Positions 47,401 to 55,746 of a stretch of DNA of 64,000 bases are shown piece after piece. Under the pieces are notes generated by a model. The model made no database searches, was not told where the DNA came from, and saw only the letters and a list, made by a program, of their open reading frames with translations. The stretch comes from Candidatus Thiomargarita nelsonii (lineage in GTDB: Bacteria > Pseudomonadota > Gammaproteobacteria > Beggiatoales > Beggiatoaceae). The stretch's first letter is position 1. Each line of letters starts with the position of its first letter. The DNA lies in assembly GCA_000785145.2 (NCBI GenBank), contig JSZA02000003.1:1-64000 (forward strand), in the 5' to 3' direction. Both the position numbers and the translations under genes were made by a program.

Positions 47401-48228
47401 GCCGACATCACGGAACGTCTGAAACGGGAACAAGCAGAAAGAGGGCGTGAAGCCGCCGAAGCCGTCAATAAAATGATGACAGACAGCATTCAATACGCTA
47501 AAATCATACAATCTTCCTTATTGCCCAATTTGGAACAAGTCAAAACTTTCTTGCCAAAGAGTTTTTTCCTGTGGATGCCCAGAGATATCGTCGGCGGCGA
47601 TATGATCTATGCACAGTCCGTTGAAAATGGCTTTATTCTTGCTGTAGTGGATTGTACCGGGCATGGCGTTCCCGGCGCGTTTATGACGATGGTGGCTTCA
47701 ACCCAGCTAAGACGAATCATCAGAGATGAGGGCTGTTACGAGCCGAGCGACATCCTCAAACGGCTTAATTTTCTGGTCAAAACGTCGCTGCAACAGGATA
47801 GCGCTCAAACCCGCTCCGATGATGGGCTTGATGCCGCCATTTGTTGGCTCAATCCACAGGAAAAAACTTTGACCTTTGCGGGGGCAAAACTGCCGCTTTA
47901 TTATATTCACAATGATCAACTCAATGTCATTGCTGGCGATAGACAAAGCTTGGGTTATAAACGCTCCAACTTGGATTTTGAATTTACCACACGCACGGTA
48001 TCGATTGAACCGGGCATGTCCTTTTATATGTCAAGCGATGGATTTTTGGATCAATTGGGTGGTCCTAAACGCTTTCCTTTTGGCAATAAGCGTTTTAGAA
48101 AACTGCTGATGGAAAATCGTCACCACGCTTTTGACGAGCAATCACCTCAAATGCTGCGGGCTTTTAATGAATACAAAGGCGAACATGATCGGCAGGATGA
48201 TGTGACAGTGGTGGGTTTTAAATTATAA
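44491..48228 (+). CDS. Sensor kinase - receiver - PAS - SpoIIE phosphatase fusion (SiaA-like output)
   Basis: 1245 residues. TM segment at about 18-42, a large periplasmic Cache-like sensor to about 365, a second TM at about 370-395, and HAMP. HisKA with H468 (LANTSHELRTPLNG), HATPase with NAIKFTESG and DTGIGIP, receiver with D768 (LILLDVMMPK), PAS at about 850-960, and PP2C/SpoIIE with D1037 (PRDIVGGDMIY) and D1054 (VVDCTGHGVPGAF). SiaA of Pseudomonas is a membrane PP2C phosphatase that dephosphorylates SiaC. Here the same output is fused behind a complete hybrid kinase. siaB- and siaC-like genes follow. Expected to set the SiaC phosphorylation state in response to a periplasmic signal (inference). 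Confidence 0.9.
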   Translation: MPLLKINSKHSLTRTTLIKMGIRIAIIIIAVTLISYSHVMSNLETQVVEQLEKYITERGQRESNLFTLSEDNHAIFKQEFLSQFKQMGNEVPIERFNQIFQPLEDGTLRMPPEIFTGFRQPGTSFVVKDLTGFIGQNVTITDELRRRIIVTFDMITAFSPAWASWVDRFPNFYVTMPENIILTHFMNTAWALDAPADFKLGEEVWVAIADKKHNPTRETVWTAFYYDSVAKDWMVTCATPVDVDGEHLITIGHDILLKKLFERTLNDRLEGTYNLIFREDGRLIVHPDKIDEIREKGGEVDIPDTGDSHLINLFEQVKNIKLGQVVLENSEEYLAVTKINGPDWYFVTVYPKSLLAGLAFETASFILILGLISLLIEIIVLFFVLRKQVAQPLQEFLGATQQIAGGHFGRNVTEDLPVNRRDEIGILAQSFYGMAGELKNSFDTLEAKNAELQHLDKIKDEFLANTSHELRTPLNGIIGIAESLNDGAAGPLSDEVQKNLLMIAQSGHRLNNLVNDILDFSKLKHKNIELQLKAVGIREVSEVVLTLCQPLLGHKPVQLVINAIAPDLPPAYADENRLQQILYNLVGNAIKFTESGRIEISAKLNINKQALAITVSDTGIGIPAEQLDRIFESFEQGEGATEREYGGTGLGLAVTQQLVELHNGHIQVESTVGVGSQFSFTLPIAQVEKSEVQFSQLRPQALIETSQSLTPATDGQSKILVVDDEPVNIQVLVNHLSLQNYAVYQASNGMEALDMINKGFKPDLILLDVMMPKMTGYEVCRRLREQFSLNELPILMLTAKNQVSDMVKGLEMGANDYLTKPVSKDELLARVQTQIQLYQIHLENAELYDELHESEQRLTQILEAMPVGVNVTDASGRNYYSNKTALQIVGQSLDTSSCLEEWPTVFQAHQAGTSQLYPHERMPGVQALQGHKSRVDDIEIHQGGEIIPVEMWGTPIFDDNKQVNYAITAFADITERLKREQAERGREAAEAVNKMMTDSIQYAKIIQSSLLPNLEQVKTFLPKSFFLWMPRDIVGGDMIYAQSVENGFILAVVDCTGHGVPGAFMTMVASTQLRRIIRDEGCYEPSDILKRLNFLVKTSLQQDSAQTRSDDGLDAAICWLNPQEKTLTFAGAKLPLYYIHNDQLNVIAGDRQSLGYKRSNLDFEFTTRTVSIEPGMSFYMSSDGFLDQLGGPKRFPFGNKRFRKLLMENRHHAFDEQSPQMLRAFNEYKGEHDRQDDVTVVGFKL

Positions 48229-48230
48229 AC

Positions 48231-48253
48231 GTCCAAGATAAATCTTGGACTCC
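48231..48253. repeat. Family A repeat inside the Sia operon
   Basis: GTCCAAGATAAATCTTGGAC TCC between the phosphatase fusion and siaB; the palindrome could attenuate read-through. Confidence 0.8.
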
Positions 48254-48274
48254 AAAATAAAGGAGACTATTAAA

Positions 48275-48823
48275 ATGCAACTAGAAAATCTCTACTACCT
48301 CAAAACAGAACTTGATACACAGGGCATATTGTTTAGTTTCAGTGGCCCTCTTTCGCAAACGCTTTTGTTGGAAATGGGCGATACCTTGAGAAATAAAATG
48401 ACTCTGGAGAAAGCCAGCCCCTCAACCACTCTCAAGGTATTTTCCATGCTAGTGGAACAAACGCAAAATATTATCCATTATTCTGCCGCAAAAAAGAAAA
48501 GCGCCTACTCTAAAGAAGCCGTCACTGATGGCATCATTGTGGTTGGCTATGAAAATGGGCATTATTATGTGTTATGTGGAAACCTGGTTTCTAATCAAAA
48601 AATCAATAGTATCACTAACCAACTGAGTCAGTTACAAAGGATGGACAAGGACGATCTCAAGGACTATTACAAGGAGCAGCGTAGGAAGGGTCCCCATGCA
48701 GACAGTAAAGGGGCAGGGTTGGGATTTATTGAAATGGCAAGACGATCCAGCACTCCAATTGAATTCAATTTTCAAAATTTTGACGAGAGATTGTCGTTTT
48801 TTTCTTTGAAGACAAGCGTTTAG
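48275..48823 (+). CDS. siaB: SiaB-like protein kinase (DUF6272)
   Basis: 182 residues from the ATG at 48275, with AAAGGAG 8 bases upstream; the longer frame from 48245 reads through a repeat. GHKL-like features: MLVEQTQNIIHYSA (N-box-like), VGYENGHYYVLCGNLV and KGAGLGFIEMARRS (G-box-like). Matches the SiaB family, which phosphorylates SiaC in opposition to SiaA. Followed 13 bases later by siaC. Confidence 0.87.
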   Translation: MQLENLYYLKTELDTQGILFSFSGPLSQTLLLEMGDTLRNKMTLEKASPSTTLKVFSMLVEQTQNIIHYSAAKKKSAYSKEAVTDGIIVVGYENGHYYVLCGNLVSNQKINSITNQLSQLQRMDKDDLKDYYKEQRRKGPHADSKGAGLGFIEMARRSSTPIEFNFQNFDERLSFFSLKTSV

Positions 48824-48836
48824 GGAGAATATGTTA

Positions 48837-49229
48837 ATGGAAAGTTTGAAAATAAAAGCCACCAAGTACACACCCGATGTTTCTTTTAACGCTGAAAGCA
48901 ATGTGCTTGAGCTGAAAGGTGAATGTTACCCGGAAAATATAGCAGAATTTTCTGAACCCCTGTTTTCTTGGCTGGAAGAGTATTTGCCACTTTTGGGAAC
49001 CCAAGCCGTTATTGTGAATATTGATCTTAATTATTTCAATAGCAGTACCTCAAAAATGTTGCTGAATTTTTTTGATAGATTGGAGACTGAAGTGACAAAT
49101 AATGCTAGAAATATTAGCGTCAACTGGATTTATGACCCGGAGAATGATAGTGCCGAAGAATACGGCGAGGAATTTCAGGAAGATTTGGAGGCGTTAAGCT
49201 TTAATTTAGTGACAAAAGAAGATTTTTAA
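48837..49229 (+). CDS. siaC: SiaC-like regulatory protein (DUF1987)
   Basis: 130 residues. The start MESLKIKATKYTPDVSFNA, the centre LKGECYPENIAEFSEPLFSW and NIDLNYFNSSTSKMLLNFFD match the SiaC/DUF1987 fold; the phosphoacceptor threonine would be in the SSTSK segment. GGGAG lies 9 bases before the ATG at 48837; an ATG at 48831 is too close. In Pseudomonas, SiaC activates the diguanylate cyclase SiaD. No siaD follows here, so the target is elsewhere. Confidence 0.87.
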   Translation: MESLKIKATKYTPDVSFNAESNVLELKGECYPENIAEFSEPLFSWLEEYLPLLGTQAVIVNIDLNYFNSSTSKMLLNFFDRLETEVTNNARNISVNWIYDPENDSAEEYGEEFQEDLEALSFNLVTKEDF

Positions 49230-49377
49230 AATTCGACGCAGAGCGTGGGAACGAGAAAATTAATAACTACAAGGATTATATGTAAGAATGGATAAATCAA
49301 AATCGGCTCGGCACTTAAAGGTTTTGACTTATCCCTGCTAATAAATAATCCCTATAGTTAAGATTAAGATATTTTTT

Positions 49378-50202
49378 TTAAGCCGAAAGCTCTTTAACTC
49401 TTTCCACAGATAAACCCGTCACGCTGGCTATGTCTTCCACAGACAAAGCGCCAAGGGCTAATAAGTTACAGGCGGTTTGTTCTAATTTTGCCTGACCTTC
49501 TTGGATACCTTTTGCATGACCTTTTGCATGTGCTATATCCAGATCTTCCATTCGATTGTATTCTTCCTTCATTTGGGCGCGTTCATCAGGCGTGATGTTA
49601 TCTTCCTTGATTATCTCAATCAATTTCAAGATGCTTGGATTGTCATAATGTTCCTCGTTAATGCTGCCTTTCATACTCGCGTCGATGGCGTTCATCCATT
49701 TTTGATGTTTGTCATCGCTGCCAGAATAATAGGTGGTAAATACAAAGACCAATTTGTGTTCTTTTCCAAACAATTCCACTTCTTCACCGGTGTCGTGACC
49801 TTTCATCTTGAAGGTTGACGTTATAACCCCATTGCCTGCAAGCGGTGTCATTCTATTCGTAAAAAAAACTAAAGTGACTACCGTTATGGGAAAACTGTAA
49901 TTGTTCGAGCTTTTGATACTTTCCATCATCGCGCAGAGGTGATAATACAGAAAACGCTCATACGTGTCAGAGCGGTGTGCATGTTGAACTTCTACGACAA
50001 TTCGGTTGTCTTCATCTTCAGCAAAAAGATCAAATTTCAAGTTGACTTTTCCCACGGGGGGAAAAAATGCCTTGTCATTTTCCACTTTGTCGATCTTTAG
50101 ATTTTCAATGCCAAGAAAATCTTTGACCAAGGCTTTAAATAATTCTACATTGCTAAATGCCTTTTTGAATATGACATCATAGCGTAGTGGTGCTACTTTC
50201 AT
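49378..50202 (-). CDS. Rpn/PD-(D/E)XK nuclease family protein (transposase_31-like)
   Basis: 274 residues from the ATG at 50202 (AGGAG 8 bases upstream). LRYDVIFKKAFSN at the start, LKFDLFAEDEDNRIVVEVQH AH as the nuclease core (D..E-x-Q) and ERFLYYHLCAMMESI are typical of the Rpn recombination-promoting family. The C-terminus has the short KGHAKGIQEGQAKLE repeat and a small helical end. Often multicopy in filamentous sulfur bacteria and cyanobacteria. No inverted repeats identify it as an insertion sequence. Confidence 0.85.
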   Translation of the reverse strand: MKVAPLRYDVIFKKAFSNVELFKALVKDFLGIENLKIDKVENDKAFFPPVGKVNLKFDLFAEDEDNRIVVEVQHAHRSDTYERFLYYHLCAMMESIKSSNNYSFPITVVTLVFFTNRMTPLAGNGVITSTFKMKGHDTGEEVELFGKEHKLVFVFTTYYSGSDDKHQKWMNAIDASMKGSINEEHYDNPSILKLIEIIKEDNITPDERAQMKEEYNRMEDLDIAHAKGHAKGIQEGQAKLEQTACNLLALGALSVEDIASVTGLSVERVKELSA

Positions 50203-50222
50203 TATTTTTAATCTCCTGTATT

Positions 50223-50298
50223 TAGTACAACGGATTAGGGGACTAAACGGATAACCCTTGATGAACAATCCGTTTCTTCCGCCAATCCGTTGTACTAG
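50223..50298. repeat. Inverted-repeat element TAGTACAACGGATT
   Basis: 76 bp with arms TAGTACAACGGATT and AATCCGTTGTACTA extended by a diverged inner stem. It lies upstream of the Rpn gene and is followed by a half element TGTAGGGTGCGCGCACC at 50313-50330. Confidence 0.8.
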
Positions 50299-50358
50299 AC
50301 TTATCCCTGTCGTGTAGGGTGCGCGCACCTTTTTGAGGTTTCTCAATTAAAATATAAT

Positions 50359-52323
50359 TCACTGAATCAATTCAACTTGCCAATCGCTACTAGAAAGGCC
50401 TGATAATTCTATTACTTCACGACATAAATTATAAATTCCTTGTGCATTTATATTGATTTCAATATGAGCACCATTCGAGAGTTGACGGCTACAACGAAAT
50501 TTGTTTTCCCAAGCAACATATTGTGGGAATTTGTCTATGATTTCATCAAAGAGTTTCGTATCTATATCGATTAGTATTTCCAAGGTTGTTTGCATGACAT
50601 CACGCCAAGACGACACGGCATGATAATCCCCCATCATGATAACCGCAATAGGTTTTTTTCCTGTCATACCAGAGGATGAAAAATCCGAATCGGTTTGTTT
50701 TTTTCCAAAGTAAGGCCAAATTTTTAAAGCTATCTTTGCCAAACAATCAGCACGTTTTTTGATGGCGTTTTCATCCCATTGCTCCACTTTCGCAATGCTT
50801 CCGTTTAAACCCGGATTACTGTCTTTCAAAATTTCTTGCCTTTCTGAAAAGGCTAATTTTTCCAGTTTACGCTCTGAAAGGGTTAAATTACCAATTGTAT
50901 TCACTAATGTTTCATGAATTTTTTTGCAATCCTCTCCTAAAGTTTTTTCCCAGTCTGGCGTTAATTTTTGTGGCATAATGTGTTCAATTGTAATCTCAGA
51001 AGGATCCACATTAACAGGCTCTTTGTTCTCAAAACTAGCCAACCGCCCAAGTATCAATTTTGTTTTTTGACGCGCTTTACTCCCTCCATTATACAAAGGT
51101 GCTGTTTTGAAATCCTCAAAAAATTGAAGATTTGATGGATATTGTTTTTTGGAAAGCTCAATTTTAACGCTATCCACAAAATCACTAGACTTGGATGATT
51201 TTTTACACAGAGAAGGAAAAATAAGATTTAAGCGGTATGTAGGCAATTTGCAAATAGAGCGACGAACTGAAAAATTTTCAAGTAAATCTATTATTTCAGT
51301 TAATTGATCTTCAGAAATACTTTGCTGACTTTCATAATCATCATAAATTTTTAATAAAAACGGATAAGCAATCGTAAATCCAATTTGGTTTAAACGAGAT
51401 AAACGTTCTCTGATTTTTGGATTCGTCTCTCTATCAGGATAAAGCAGTTTTTCATAAAAAGCAGCAAACTTAGCTAAATCTTTTAACAAGTCAACCACTT
51501 CTTCTCGCGTTTTGAGGCCATCAATACGCTTTTTCAAGGTAAAGTAGACTTCATTTTTCTTAACATTTGAACTATCTTTCATTAAAAAATGGCGCAGGTA
51601 TTCGCTCAAAGAACCCTTCAGTTTTTGTTCCATGGGTTCCCAATGGGCATCGTAACTTTCTTCCGGTTTCTCAGAAATTCGCATAAATAAATGGTTACGA
51701 ATTAAGTCAGCTTGAGAAAGCTCAGCACCTTTAGCGTTCAGACTTTCAAATATTTTATACGGATCATCTCCTTTTTCCAATTTGAGATGAACCACTCTCA
51801 ACGCCTGAATGATCTTTCGTTTTAAGGTTTTCAGTTCAACCTTCGTTTTAGCGACTTGCTGGGAAAAAAAGACAGAACACTCTTTAATGCGATTATCAAT
51901 TGTGCATTTTTCAGCACGTATAATTTGTTCAAAACAGTCCCGATCTCCTTGTAATTTTGTTGGCAACAGTTTAAAAGAATCATTGTTGTCAACATCATAA
52001 AAGAAATATTTGCCTTCAATTTCTTTTTTGAGTGTTTTCTCTTTATCCCGTAAAGTCGCTAACAAGACAAAAATAGTTGTAAGACGTTGTTGACCATCAA
52101 TCAGTAAAAATTCATCAACTTCAGTCTCTTTTTCTATGGGCATGGTGACAAAAGAACCAAAAAAATGGGTTTCATTGGATTCTGGCTCGCACAACTCACT
52201 AATATCATCCCAAAAGGTTTTCCAGTTTTTTTTATCCCACACGTATGCACGTTGATACAAAGGGATAACGTATTGCTTGGTTCCTTCGATGATTGACTTA
52301 ATGTCTGTTTCTTCAGCTTTCAT
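50359..52323 (-). CDS. GmrSD-like DUF262/DUF1524 nuclease
   Basis: About 654 residues from the ATG at 52323; two in-frame ATGs lie upstream. DUF262: IPLYQRAYVWDKKNWKTFWDD and FLLIDGQQRLTTIFVL (DGQQR NTPase/ParB-like motif). DUF1524: TIEHIMPQKLTPDW and NTIGNLTLSERK, an HNH-type nuclease. A C-terminal extension of about 110 residues (KKPIAVIMMGDYHAVSSWRD) is outside these domains. GmrSD-type enzymes cut modified phage DNA; the target is not predictable. It stands in a second defence-like patch with nuclease genes on both sides. Confidence 0.87.
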   Translation of the reverse strand: MKAEETDIKSIIEGTKQYVIPLYQRAYVWDKKNWKTFWDDISELCEPESNETHFFGSFVTMPIEKETEVDEFLLIDGQQRLTTIFVLLATLRDKEKTLKKEIEGKYFFYDVDNNDSFKLLPTKLQGDRDCFEQIIRAEKCTIDNRIKECSVFFSQQVAKTKVELKTLKRKIIQALRVVHLKLEKGDDPYKIFESLNAKGAELSQADLIRNHLFMRISEKPEESYDAHWEPMEQKLKGSLSEYLRHFLMKDSSNVKKNEVYFTLKKRIDGLKTREEVVDLLKDLAKFAAFYEKLLYPDRETNPKIRERLSRLNQIGFTIAYPFLLKIYDDYESQQSISEDQLTEIIDLLENFSVRRSICKLPTYRLNLIFPSLCKKSSKSSDFVDSVKIELSKKQYPSNLQFFEDFKTAPLYNGGSKARQKTKLILGRLASFENKEPVNVDPSEITIEHIMPQKLTPDWEKTLGEDCKKIHETLVNTIGNLTLSERKLEKLAFSERQEILKDSNPGLNGSIAKVEQWDENAIKKRADCLAKIALKIWPYFGKKQTDSDFSSSGMTGKKPIAVIMMGDYHAVSSWRDVMQTTLEILIDIDTKLFDEIIDKFPQYVAWENKFRCSRQLSNGAHIEININAQGIYNLCREVIELSGLSSSDWQVELIQ

Positions 52324-52492
52324 AAGATTTACTCGTGGCGGCTGGTTCATTAAACCATGCTGCCTCATCAGGCGTATAAAAATGTTGAATCATACCAATC
52401 GGCTGTTGAAATTGCAACTAAACTCGCTACTAAGTTCTGGTGATATGCCTGTTTTTATAAATGGATTTAATGACATAATAAAGCCTCTGAGT

Positions 52493-52549
52493 AGGAGTCC
52501 AAGATTTATCTTGGACGTCTCCTAGCCCAAAATAAATTTTGGACTCCTA
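52493..52549. repeat. Family A repeat pair
   Basis: AGGAGTCCAAGATTTATCTT GGAC, then a CCAAAATAAATTTTGG unit. Confidence 0.85.
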
Positions 52550-52595
52550 TCACGCACGGCATTCCTTTGCCTCGCGTGGGAACGAGAAAAAAAAT

Positions 52596-53602
52596 TTATT
52601 TTTTACTTTGAATTTCCAAAAACTGTTTTGAATACCTTTCAGCAAATTCATGCGGTACTTTTGCTGCTTTACCCAAATATTCAGCAGCCAATAAACAAAA
52701 TTTACCCGATTGTGGTTGTTCAACAGCCATAATACTCGCAAATTTTATAGAATCTTTACCATTTAAATAAGTCCAAGCAACTTCTCTGGCTAATAAAGGT
52801 GCAAACAGTGCTTGTCTCGGCGCGTCTAAAATGTGACGAGTCAGTTGAACAAATTTATCCCATTCAGGGGGAGGGTTAATTCCGCTTGAGCAAGTGAGTC
52901 TCTGTTACTGGGTTGCAGATAGGACATAAAAATTTGCAAACTGAAACGTGCTAAAGCATGTAGAAACAATGCGACAAAATCTCCGAACAAAGCCGTATGC
53001 AAAGCTTTTGCGGGATCAAGTTCTGGATGTGCTTTCCTTAATATAGCTATTGTTTTTCGACAGGCTTCAGCAGGTGAGTCACACCTCCAAAAAGCGGAAC
53101 GTGAAAATTCAACCATATCTGCTAATTTTGGAAATTTTTCAGGAATAGAAAAAAATATTTCCCAATTATCAAGTTCAGCAACACTACTGCTGACTCCAAC
53201 TGGCAAAAAACCATCAGTGGCATTAGCTAATATACCAAACTCTCCTTCTTTTACAATGGAAATATCAAGCTCTGCTGCTGAGATACGATGATCACGCTGT
53301 ATGTCTTTTTTATCACTTAAAATTAATAAACCGCGAGTCGCATGAACACGATCCATCAGTCCACGCAACCAAAGCGTTCTGTTTATCGGTGATTCGCGTT
53401 GTCCACTTTTACAGTCAAATAAAAATGCCCTATATCCTAAAAATTCATCCGGCACAGAACCCAGTACGTCTATATCGGTAATCAATTTGTTTTTAGTGCT
53501 GGTGGCAATTTTAGGCAGAACATCAATTTCTAACTGAGGAAACCAGCGTTTTGCCACAATATAACGTAATGCACTTGCCTTTTGTGCTCGATCTTTTATC
53601 AT
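52596..53602 (-). pseudogene. PD-(D/E)XK-like nuclease gene with a -1 frame break
   Basis: From the ATG at 53602 the frame runs 253 codons: LRYIVAKRWFPQLEIDVLPK, then ITDIDVLG and YRAFLFDCKSG (D-x-D..D-x-K nuclease-like core). It ends AELTLPLNGINLFN. The -1 frame continues EWDKFVQLTRHILDAPRQAL, FAPLLAREVAWTYL and AVEQPQSGKFCLLAAEYLG to a stop at 52596. Together about 335 residues. The break best fits one C missing from a C6 run at about 52867-52871 (LTLPPEWDKFVQL), although an A_AAT_TTG heptamer lies 2 codons before the zero-frame stop. Mutation, sequence error or frameshifting cannot be told apart here. Confidence 0.7.
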
Positions 53603-53642
53603 TTACTTTAAGTAACTTCTCAGTTTAACGCAGATTGCTTTT

Positions 53643-53819
53643 TCTCGTTCCCACGCGCCAGCGTCCCGTGTTTACAGGCCGCGACGCTGGCGCGTCGTGA
53701 CTGGGTTCCCACGCTGGCGCGTGGGAACCAGAAATTTTTTAAAAAAATAGGATTTTTTTGATACCAACCTAAAAAATAAAGCCTATCAGTAGGAGTCCAA
53801 GATTTATCTTGGACATCCA
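53643..53819. repeat. Cluster of palindromes (GCGCCAGCGT and family A)
   Basis: Two copies of a CCCACGCxxxAGCGT palindrome (53650-53730) spaced by GCGACGCTGGCGCG, then a family A core at 53791-53819. No gene seen. Confidence 0.7.
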
Positions 53820-53822
53820 AAG

Positions 53823-54680
53823 TTACTCAGGCAAATGTCGCAACACCCAATCCATCGCCCGATGTGGGAGAAATCGTTTTAAGGTTGCCAACAAATACGT
53901 TGGAAAAGTCACATAATAACGCGGTTGTGGGTGTCGTGATTCTAAGGCATGGATAACTCTTTTGAGCACCGCCTCTGGTGGCAAAGTAAACGGGGCAACC
54001 GCCTCTTTTGCTAATAAGCGTTGTTCCATTTTGGCATAAGTTTTATAATGTACGCTCTGTTCAGCATCAATATGCTGTTTGAACATCTTATAAGCATTGG
54101 CACGAAACTGGCTCACAATTGGTCCGGGTTCAATCAAAGAGATAAAAATACCAGTGCCGGCTAATTCTAAGCGCAAAGTATCGCTTAATCCCTCCAAAGC
54201 AAATTTAGTCGCATTATAGGCTCCGCGATAAGGCAATGCCGCCAAACCTAATACGGAGCTATTTTGGATAATCCGCCCCTCGCCTTGACGGCGCATAACG
54301 GATATGACTTGACGAGTCAATTCATGTGTCCCAAAAAAATTGGTTTCAAATTGTTGACGCAAAGCCTCAACGCTTAAATCTTCTACCGCGCCCGGTTGTC
54401 CATAAGCCCCGTTGTTAAATAAACCATACAATCGTCCATCAGTCTGCTCTAATACCGTTTGCACCGCCTCAAAAATGGACTGCGAATCGCTCAAATCTAA
54501 GACGAGGCTTTTCAAACCTTCTTGTTGTAAACGGGCGACATCTTTAGGCTGACGCACGGTGGCAAATACCGAATATCCTCGGTTTTTCAAAGCGTGTGCG
54601 ACACAGTAGCCTATACCGCTAGAGCAGCCCGTGATAAGTACAGGGCGAGAAGATATTAAAGATTTAGGTGTTTTAAACAT
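53823..54680 (-). CDS. Short-chain dehydrogenase/reductase
   Basis: 285 residues, classical SDR. VLITGCSSGIGYCVA binds NAD(P), NNGAYG is the structural motif, and the catalytic Ser-Tyr-Lys is in NSSVLG and YNATK. The C-terminal extension with YVTFPTYLLATLKRFLPHRA resembles 17-beta-HSD-like or YusZ-type SDRs of lipid substrates. Substrate unknown. Monocistronic, with a repeat cluster downstream. Confidence 0.88.
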   Translation of the reverse strand: MFKTPKSLISSRPVLITGCSSGIGYCVAHALKNRGYSVFATVRQPKDVARLQQEGLKSLVLDLSDSQSIFEAVQTVLEQTDGRLYGLFNNGAYGQPGAVEDLSVEALRQQFETNFFGTHELTRQVISVMRRQGEGRIIQNSSVLGLAALPYRGAYNATKFALEGLSDTLRLELAGTGIFISLIEPGPIVSQFRANAYKMFKQHIDAEQSVHYKTYAKMEQRLLAKEAVAPFTLPPEAVLKRVIHALESRHPQPRYYVTFPTYLLATLKRFLPHRAMDWVLRHLPE

Positions 54681-54777
54681 TTTAATATTGTATTATAAAA
54701 AAAACGCTACTATACTCCTTGATATTTTTGGAGCCAATCGAGCTTGAGTCTTTTTTTTGAAAAAAACTGAGTTTAAT

Positions 54778-54799
54778 TGTAGGGTGGATTAACCCTACA
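54778..54799. repeat. Minimal TGTAGGGT palindrome
   Basis: TGTAGGGTGGATTAACCCTACA, 22 bp; appears to be a collapsed copy of the element at 20003-20088. Confidence 0.7.
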
Positions 54800-54832
54800 T
54801 ATACTCCTTAAAAAGCATACTCGGAGGAAAAT

Positions 54833-55741
54833 TTGACAAAAGCCATTATACTCACAATTTTAAGTGGTATTCTGATCGGTCTCATCTTGCTCTGGATCGA
54901 ATACATCTACTTTATTCCATTTTTTACACCGACAGCAGTGTTACCCGTAGAGCCGACAACTAAAGCTTGCCAATGTACGCCCGGCAAAATTTTTCGTGAT
55001 TCATTACAAAACAAGACATTAGGACCTGAAATGGTGGTTATTGCAGCCGGGCGATTTCGTATGGGGGATATTCAGAGCAAAGGGGCAAAGTGGGAGCAAC
55101 CCATACATAGTGTATATGTCAGCCGTTTTGCAATGAGTCGTTATGAGATCACTTTTGCAGAATATGACCGTTTTGCACAAGCGACAAACCGACAAAAGCC
55201 AGATGATGCCGCTTGGGGACGGGGTAATCGCCCCGTGATTAATGTATCTTGGTTCGATGCCACCGCTTATGCCCATTGGTTAAGTCAGCAAACCAAGCAA
55301 CAATATCGCTTGCCAACAGAGGCGCAATGGGAATATGCCGCGCGGGCGGAGACTGAGAGCCAATATTGGTGGGGAAACGAAATTGGATATAATTTTGCTA
55401 ATTGTGACGATTGCGGTAGTCGGTGGGATAATAAAAAAACCGCACCAGTCGGTTCATTTTCGCCTAATCCCTTTAAGTTATATGATATAGCGGGAAATCT
55501 TTATGAGTGGACTTGTTCAGAATATGAGGCTAAATATAACGGCAAAGAACAAGCTTGTTTGAGCAAACAAAATACCAGCACTCTGCGTGTGATTCGCGGT
55601 GGCTCTTGGTACAGCAGTCCAAGGTTTTTGCGATCAGCGAGTCGTTACCGATTACCACCAGAGCACAGCGACTACAAGGTAGGTTTTCGCCTGGTTAGAA
55701 AAATTCCTGACAAAAAATATACGCCAAAAATAAATCAATAA
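54833..55741 (+). CDS. Membrane-anchored formylglycine-generating-enzyme family protein
   Basis: 302 residues. The start is TTG at 54833, supported by GGAGGAAAA ending 2 bases before it. One TM anchor (about 4-30), then a periplasmic FGE/SUMF1 domain: MVVIAAGRFRMGD, SRYEITFAEYDRFAQ, NRPVINVSWFDATAY, YRLPTEAQWEYAARA, GNLYEWTCSEY and VIRGGSW. Close to the domain of the secreted protein at 18474-19934 (same FAEYDxFAxATxRxKPDD stretch), so the two are paralogues. Catalytic capacity uncertain. Confidence 0.85.
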   Translation: MTKAIILTILSGILIGLILLWIEYIYFIPFFTPTAVLPVEPTTKACQCTPGKIFRDSLQNKTLGPEMVVIAAGRFRMGDIQSKGAKWEQPIHSVYVSRFAMSRYEITFAEYDRFAQATNRQKPDDAAWGRGNRPVINVSWFDATAYAHWLSQQTKQQYRLPTEAQWEYAARAETESQYWWGNEIGYNFANCDDCGSRWDNKKTAPVGSFSPNPFKLYDIAGNLYEWTCSEYEAKYNGKEQACLSKQNTSTLRVIRGGSWYSSPRFLRSASRYRLPPEHSDYKVGFRLVRKIPDKKYTPKINQ

Positions 55742-55746
55742 AATAT

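Noticed and set aside
49378..50202. Rpn-type gene as part of an insertion sequence
   Set aside because: The nearby 76-bp inverted repeat is a stand-alone element, and no matching terminal repeat lies on the other side of the gene.
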